Positions 58,496-64,000 of a stretch of 64,000 nucleotides of DNA are shown in pieces (position 1 is the first letter of the stretch; each line of letters starts with the position of its first letter). The stretch is taken from contig CM032230.1 in the NCBI GenBank assembly GCA_019009955.1, positions 121,403,001 through 121,467,000 on the forward strand, read 5' to 3'. Source of the DNA: Riptortus pedestris. Taxonomy: Eukaryota; Arthropoda; Insecta; Hemiptera; Alydidae. Made by a program: the position numbers and the translations under genes. A model generated the notes under the pieces. It was not told the origin of the DNA and made no database searches. It was given only the letters and a program-made list of their open reading frames with translations.

Positions 58496-59132
58496 ATTGT
58501 ATTGTATGACTTCGCATTGGCCATTCCTTGCTGACCCACGGACACTTAATGACAAACAAGGACACACCGACTTGTAGACATTGCAACGAAACTTTAACTG
58601 TACAACACATATTGACTGACTATCGACGAAGAGACAATTTAGACATTCCACATGACTTACAGGAACTTTTGACCGATAACAGTGATTACATAGACTCAGT
58701 CATTAAACACCTAAAAGACATCAATATATACAACACGCTATAATCTACACTTTCTACATACTACTCTTCACTTATTTCCTATATTAGCAGGGTGTATACA
58801 CTTTAATATTATTTATTTTCTATTTTATTTTTTTTTGGTTATCCCTTTTCCTTATTTTTTTTATTTATTTAATTTTTCTTCCCCCCCCCCATTTCTATAG
58901 TTACATTTTCATTTATATGTAATGTTCATTACCCTGATGTTTCCGTATCGTACAATATCGTTTGCTTCATATCACCTTATATGCTTCAAAAATCATTTGC
59001 CAAAGTTCACTCTTTTTTCCGTTTGTTGTTGTTGTTGTTTTTTTTTTTTTTTTTTTTTTGCGTTTCACTTTTTAATGACACTTTAATAATGCGTTGCGGA
59101 ACTCATTTAAGTTAAATAAATAAATAAAATAG
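58496..59132 (+). mobile_element. LINE 3-prime fragment
   Basis: From CGCATTGGCCATTCCTTGCT the frame reads RIGHSLLTHGHLMTNKDTPT, then CRHCNETLTVQHILTDY and HDLQELLTDNSDYI, the terminal zinc-type motif of the RNase H LINE family with the last Cys changed to Tyr. It stops at 58743; the 3-prime UTR includes a T run (59038-59060) and ends in an AAATAAATAAATAAAAT tail. 5-prime truncated. Confidence 0.75.
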
Positions 59133-59151
59133 TTATTTATTATACAAGTGA

Positions 59152-59254
59152 CGAAAGTAGATCATTTTACAACTCGAGTGAAACGTTTACCCACACGAGC
59201 GAAACGAGTGTGGTAATTTCACGAGAGTTGTTACTCTACTTTCGTCACGAGTGT
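59152..59254. repeat. Imperfect palindrome of about 100 bp
   Basis: GTGACGAAAGTAGA...CAACTCGAGTGAAA...CACACGAG and, beyond the centre, CGAGTGTGG...TTTCACGAGAGTTG...TCTACTTTCGTCAC form a long hairpin. Confidence 0.7.
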
Positions 59255-59260
59255 AATATT

Positions 59261-59764
59261 AAATTTTTTCTGTAATCGTGTAATACATGATCAGATCTAA
59301 CCAGAATATGAACAAAATTAGGATGTTGTGAAGATTATGGTATGTTGTTGGTAGGTTATAAGCATGGTTGTGAAAGGTTATAAGCATAGTTATAAAACAA
59401 CTAGTGATGATTGTGAAGTAGTGGTTATAAACAAGTACAGGTTATAAACAAGGAAGGTAATTATTATTATATTTAAATTTTAAAATATTATTATGAATTA
59501 TTTCCACCAATAATTCATTCACATTTCAATTTATTTTGTTAAAATAAATTCTTATAGTGTTCAGAAACATTTAAAAGTATTTAATTTCCAACTTCAAATT
59601 ATTTTTTAATTTATAATTATTACTAATTAAGAAGGCAATTCACTTTCTTCACTTTTGAAGAAAGTGATTACTTTCTTCACTCTATTGCAAAATGTTTCAC
59701 TTTCTTCACTCATTTCAGTTTAGTAATGTTACCATTATTCAACGATTACAGAAAAAAAAAATTT
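59261..59764. mobile_element. MITE-like element with inverted ends
   Basis: Left AAATTTTTTCTGTAATCGTG and right (reverse complement) AAATTTTTTTTCTGTAATCG are inverted. The body has repeated CACTTTCTTCACT words. The adjoining palindrome at 59152-59254 may belong to the same element. Target duplication is not clear; superfamily unknown. Confidence 0.5.
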
Positions 59765-60509
59765 ATTCACTTTACATTCACGGTATTGTTACCTATTTGT
59801 ATATTTATTTATTCTAAACCTTAGCGTGGGAAATCCGCTTAATTCCCTGCGTGCATCTTTTTCTATAGCAGCCTATCTTTCATTGTAAAATTTTAATGAA
59901 ACTTTTTGGATTATGTGGATTTTATATGGACTCTTGTACTTGAGCTTTGCATTAATTGTCTAAAGCTAACATTTCTACATCATATTTAATAGTTTAAAAT
60001 TTATTATTCTGTTTGGTCTTCCTAGTTGGGAAGTTTGTTCTTGTTCAACTTTTACAAAGATCCAGACTTCATAAAATCTATTCTGTCTTACTTCTTGTTG
60101 GCACACAGCTGTGGCTAACAGTGTTCACAGTTGGCAAGACGAGTAAAAAGTTCGACAAAACAGCAACTGCTGATGGAATATTCATATAAATTAGATTGAC
60201 CTCCCATTCCGTTCGGGATCTTTGTAAGTTATATTCAGGCGTCGCGTGAACACGATCAAAATGATAATCATTTCGGTGTAATTTTATACATTCTTCTACT
60301 CCGAGCAATTACGGTGATCAATCTCTGGCCACCTTTCCAGATTCTAAAATTGTTCAAGTTGTTTGCGTGTTGAAAATTGGTCATAAATAGAATTAAGTTA
60401 TCTAACAGCTCATCTTTGTAACTCTGCCTGCATCGTTTTTCCACTGATCCATTACATACAAACCAATTCAAATACTCTCCTGATTAGATTTTTTTCTCCA
60501 AATATTTAA
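59765..60509. other. No recognised gene; HINE-like trace
   Basis: GGGAAATCCGCTTAATTCCC near 59830 is a trace of a family end in reverse. The overlapping minus-strand frames at 60078-60471 carry no recognised motif. Confidence 0.35.
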
Positions 60510-60840
60510 TAAGTCCATCTACTTTGGGCTGCGTCAACTAAGCAGATTTCCCACAATGGCAGATGACTGACTGTTGATCTCATCTTTCCGTATATTCTCT
60601 ATTTCTAAACCAAAATAAGATGAGTAGTGGGGGTTAACTTAAAGCTGAAAATACTACGAACTTGCTTAATATTTGTGGAAAAAATGTATAGAGCAACAAT
60701 TGCACATCTTCCATATTTTAACAAGATTGGTTCTATAACATTTTTCTATCTGGCTCATCATAACTCAGATATTTTGAATTTTCGGCCAGAAAGTCTTCTC
60801 ACCAATTTCTATATTAAAGCACTAGGAGTATGGCCTCAAA
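60510..60840 (+). mobile_element. HINE-like element, old, forward
   Basis: GGGCTGCGTCAACTAAGCAG then ATTTCCCAC is the 5-prime end; GATGAGTAGTGGGGGTTAAC, AACAAGATTGGTTCTATAAC and CATAACTCAGATATTTTGAA are diverged interior words. Truncated before the slot. Confidence 0.6.
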
Positions 60841-60899
60841 GGAGTAGTGCTAACATCTATTATAGAGCCGAGCACCTGATGATGGCACGGTAGTATATT

Positions 60900-61376
60900 T
60901 ATATATACATATATTTGTCTTTTACCACTCTAGTAGTCGCAATTATTGTTTACTCACTGCCTATATAAGTGTTTCATGTAAAACTAAAGATCAATTTCGT
61001 TAAAGGCATTATTCTAAGCTTAAATACCAAATATTGTTTTCAAGAGACCAGCGAGAGACATGCAAGCTTGTTGCGTGGTGTATAAATTAAAATATTACTT
61101 TTCCGTCTCGAAAACGTCAGTCAACAATAAAAATCATATCTATTACTTGCTTAAATCGGACTTGGAATAATGTGCGTCAGTTGGAGGAATTCGAATATAC
61201 ATAATATCTCCGTTATAGTGAGTTGTATCGTAAAATGTTATTGGACCAATCTTGTTAAACTATTGATGGTCAACAATTGTTGTTCTGTACATTTTTTCCG
61301 CAAGTCATTCATCAACCGAGTTATTCGTGTTTTCTTGTTTAGCCTTCAGTATACCTCTTTTTCTGCTCATCGGTTT
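60900..61376 (-). mobile_element. HINE-like fragments, reverse, rearranged
   Basis: 60905-61080 has TTTACCACTCTAGTAGTCGC, AGTGTTTCATGTAAAACTAA and ACCAAATATTGTTTTCAAGA. 61140-61376 has AATATCTCCGTTATAGTGAG, GGACCAATCTTGTTAAACTA and TTAGCCTTCAGTATACCTC. They are two interior pieces, possibly from one copy broken by a foreign segment at about 61080-61140. Confidence 0.55.
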
Positions 61377-61489
61377 CTTTAGCTGATTTCCCTTAAGAGA
61401 AATCAGCTATTGAGGTCGTATTCATGACACGTATTTCGAAAAATTTCTTCAAATGCCCATCGATCCTACCCAGGAGATGAGGTCCGTTC

Positions 61490-61529
<40 letters not shown>

Positions 61530-61855
61530 CTACCCAACTTGTTATTTAAGCGCATTATTTAAAAAAAAAAAAAAGGATGAAGTTCGTTAATGGCTGAAAG
61601 CGGGCCAGTGGAAGAGAGGGTTTAGAGGAGGGATTTCGAAAATTCGAAATATCTCCGTTACGAACAATTTTATATAACCAATCTTATTGCTAATTCAATT
61701 ATCTATAAACGTTGTTTTATACATATTTTCTGTATCATGAATATTAACTCAAATATATTTGGATTTTATAGTTTTCGGCATTCAGTAAACCCACATTTAC
61801 TTTGTGAGATATATTCAAATACGTTCTGTTGATCCCCTCCTTCTTTGTTGTACAT
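61377..61855 (-). mobile_element. HINE-like element, reverse, 5-prime end lost
   Basis: Starts TTTAGCTGATTTCCCTTAAG; (TA)n at 61495-61526; the interior follows to TACGTTCTGTTGATCCCCTC. Confidence 0.8.
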
Positions 61856-62163
61856 CTTATTTCTTGATTTTCCTTTATTGAATGATTCCATAAAATCTAC
61901 ATAAGCATGAATATAATGTTAACTACTTTCAGTAAGGAATACTAAGGTGGTCTCTGGCAGCGAACCGGTGAATTAAATTTGACGTTTGGCTGGTAACGTG
62001 GCCAACCATCTGTACCCATCCACAAACTGCCATTAACTGTGTTGACACAAACGTAATTCCTTAAGGGAAATCAGCTATTGAAGTCGTACTCATGACGCGA
62101 TTTTCGAAAAATTTCTTCAAATGTCCATTGATCCTACCTAGTAGATGACGAAAATGAGGTCGT

Positions 62164-62302
<139 letters not shown>

Positions 62303-62781
62303 GTTTACGTTCTAACTGTCGCAATTTTTGTTTGATCGTTACCAAACTCGATATTTAATCGTTTTATGTAAAAAGAAAGAGATCGAAAAAGTATATAGAA
62401 CAAATTCAATTTGCTATAAATATTGTTATATACATTTTATAATCTGTCTTTAATAATAACCGATGATATTTGCATTTTTATTAAGTGTTCTTGTGTAACG
62501 GACGAGATGAGATTGGGTATTGTCGTAAGTTTCTCGTTAGTTCGGCCGTTTCCGTAACTGTTCGGCTTTCGTGTAAGCGTCTTCTAACCGTTCTTGTCGT
62601 GTAAGCTTTTACTTCGTGTGATATATGACGTTCTATTCATCCGCTCCCCTCCCCCCTCTTCTTTAGTTCTTGGACTACTAAAATTTGAGTTATTAAAATA
62701 TAGATTATTATTTATATATTCTTCAAATTTTATGGCATGAGTCTCCATTAAAAACATTTTATCGGTGCAAACTTTATTGAA

Positions 62782-62834
62782 ACTGCCCTACATGGTTCGT
62801 GGCTTCTTTGCCACCTCTTCAGGGGATATCCCTT
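62782..62834 (-). ncRNA. Hammerhead-ribozyme-like motif in a Penelope end
   Basis: Minus strand: ATCCC, CTGAAGA (full CUGANGA match), stem II GGTGGC/GCCAC with loop AAAGAA, then GAA, CCATGTA and GGGCAG. GTA would be the cleavage triplet and CCC/GGG stem I. The base after GAA is C where A is expected to pair with the U before the cleavage site, so stem III is weakened. Confidence 0.55.
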
Positions 62835-63107
62835 TAACAGAAAAAGATTATTAATAACATTAATTTAACACATCCGTTAGTAATACTTTTGCTAAATATT
62901 GTATTAATAAGAGCCTACATCTATGATATATTTATTAAATATAATTATAAATAACTACTTAAATTTCTGAAGTGCTCGTTCCCCTTTTACATTACGTTGC
63001 GACTGTCTTCACAGAGGAGGTAGTTGATACTGAGAAATTCCGGAGGTAGGTTAAGTCAACAAGAACTTCAACTCGAATATTTCGCGTCATAATTTAAAGT
63101 CGATTAA

Positions 63108-63470
63108 TTAAAGATGAAATATTATATGATATATGATTGAGGTATTTGATTTCTGTTTTTTTTTTTTTGTTTTTTTGTTTACTGCCTTTTTTATATTTTT
63201 TGTTATGTGAATGTTCTCTTTTATTTTCCGTTTAGCATTTCTTTCTCTATCAATTATTTGAACTTTTTCAAAATTGAAGGAGTGTTTCCTGGAGATAGCA
63301 TGATCCGTCAACACAGTTTTATTTTCATTATTGTATATACTTTTTACGTGTTGCTTTAACCTTTTATTCAGCAGCTTCGAGGATTCACCAATATAAGTTC
63401 CATTGCATGTGTTACAGCTCATTTCATATATATTATATTTAGATTTAGTTATATATTGTATTATATAAAT
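63108..63470 (-). pseudogene. Penelope-like retroelement GIY-YIG endonuclease fragment
   Basis: Reading upstream of the first Met gives IYEMSCNTCNGTYIGESSKL then LNKRLKQHVKSI and TVLTDHAISRKHSFNFEKVQ. These are the landmarks of the GIY-YIG module of Penelope-like elements: I-Y-x-x-x-C-x-x-C, TYIGES with the catalytic Tyr, the Arg in KRLKQH, the A-x-x-x-x-H-x-F segment and a final R-x-x-K-R-K-I-K-E-x-I-x-I. The C-terminus is a Lys-rich tail (KKTKKKKQKS) coded by an A-rich tract. The reverse transcriptase is missing. It differs clearly from the module at 30084-30488, so two Penelope lineages are present. Confidence 0.8.
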
Positions 63471-63479
63471 TATTATGAT

Positions 63480-63487
63480 GTGTTATA

Positions 63488-63536
<49 letters not shown>
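63480..63536. repeat. (TA)n microsatellite
   Basis: TA run between the Penelope fragment and the resumed HINE sequence. Confidence 0.95.
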
Positions 63537-63537
<1 letters not shown>

Positions 63538-64000
63538 TAATTGTTTTTCTTTCCGGGGAAGAATATGGCTATCTATCTGTTCAACTCTGAGTGGCTGGCT
63601 GACCGATTTGTTTACACTTCAGAAGCCGTTTCCGTTGGGAGTAATTAAAATTAACTGAAAGATTTGTCTTTGCCGTTTGTATTTACTCACGGTGGTGTTA
63701 AGTGTTAGCAGTATGCAGATTTCCCTATGGTAAAACTTCACTTGGGAAATCTGCTAAGTTTACGCAGCCCCTGCGTGACCGACTTTATTATATATTTATT
63801 ATTTTGCTTCACGCAATTAAAGAGATTTGCCCCCATGATAGCCATGAAACCATGAACAACAAATCAAATGGAAAATCATATCGATTAAAATCCATAAATC
63901 ACTGAAAGCGATAAGGCCAAACCACGTCATTATTTAAACATAATGTTTTACAGTTCAAATATATTTATTGTGTATATTTAGAGTAGCTTCCGAAAGAAAG

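Larger units (their letters stand above)
62730..63470 (-). mobile_element. Penelope-like element, 3-prime part with end region
   Basis: The GIY-YIG frame at 63108-63470 is followed (toward lower coordinates) by a 3-prime region that contains the hammerhead-like block and ATAAAGTTTGCACCGATAAA. The same end region makes up the arms at 36366-37149. It is inserted in the long-form HINE copy. Boundaries are approximate. Confidence 0.65.

Overview
This window looks like AT-rich eukaryotic intergenic DNA, most likely from an arthropod and possibly an insect. The evidence is the mix of elements: RNase H-bearing non-LTR retrotransposon tails, Penelope-like elements with GIY-YIG domains, a piggyBac transposon, a Tc1-like transposon, hAT-type and other TIR elements, a tRNA-derived SINE, and Helitron/Helentron-type repeats. 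No host protein-coding gene could be recognised on either strand. Nearly every open frame with a recognisable protein signature belongs to a transposable element, and almost all of these are broken. The species cannot be named from the sequence.

The dominant component is one repeat family with more than 30 full or partial copies in both orientations. I call it HINE-like (Helentron-associated, DINE-1-like). One end begins GTCCGTCACGCAGGGGCTGC and carries GCAGATTTCCC. The other end carries the palindrome GATTTCCCTTAAGGGAAATC followed by TGCTAAAA. A microsatellite sits at a fixed internal position, usually (TA)n and sometimes (TG)n, (CA)n or (CTAT)n. Many other elements are inserted into these copies, often in the TA tract.

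Layout. 0-4.4 kb: three HINE copies and a LINE tail; the first HINE copy splits the LINE reading frame. 5.0-8.5 kb: a three-level nest, a piggyBac element inside a Tc1-like element inside a HINE remnant; the piggyBac transposase has a short first exon, an intron and one frameshift. 10.5-19.5 kb: LINE tails, SINE copies (one split by a hAT element with a perfect 8-bp target duplication), a Helitron in a TA tract, and a TIR transposon with a 9-bp target duplication. 20-31 kb: HINE copies, three LINE or Penelope fragments and large (TG)n, (GA)n and (CT)n tracts. 31.7-32.8 kb: a 45-bp coding-phase minisatellite. 36.2-38.5 kb: a HINE copy carrying an inverted pair of Penelope ends (with a SINE between them) and a second TIR transposon with a transposase-like fragment. 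38.9-63.8 kb: a dense HINE field with inverted and tandem pairs, a second Helitron, a LINE tail, a MITE-like element and a Penelope fragment with a hammerhead-like motif.

The parts do not form a pathway. The window is a record of repeated insertion, duplication and decay. The main points of biological interest are the microsatellite slot in the HINE family and its apparent role as an insertion and recombination site, the nested insertions with readable target duplications, the hammerhead-like motifs in Penelope ends, and the 45-bp array with repeated splice-donor-like sites.
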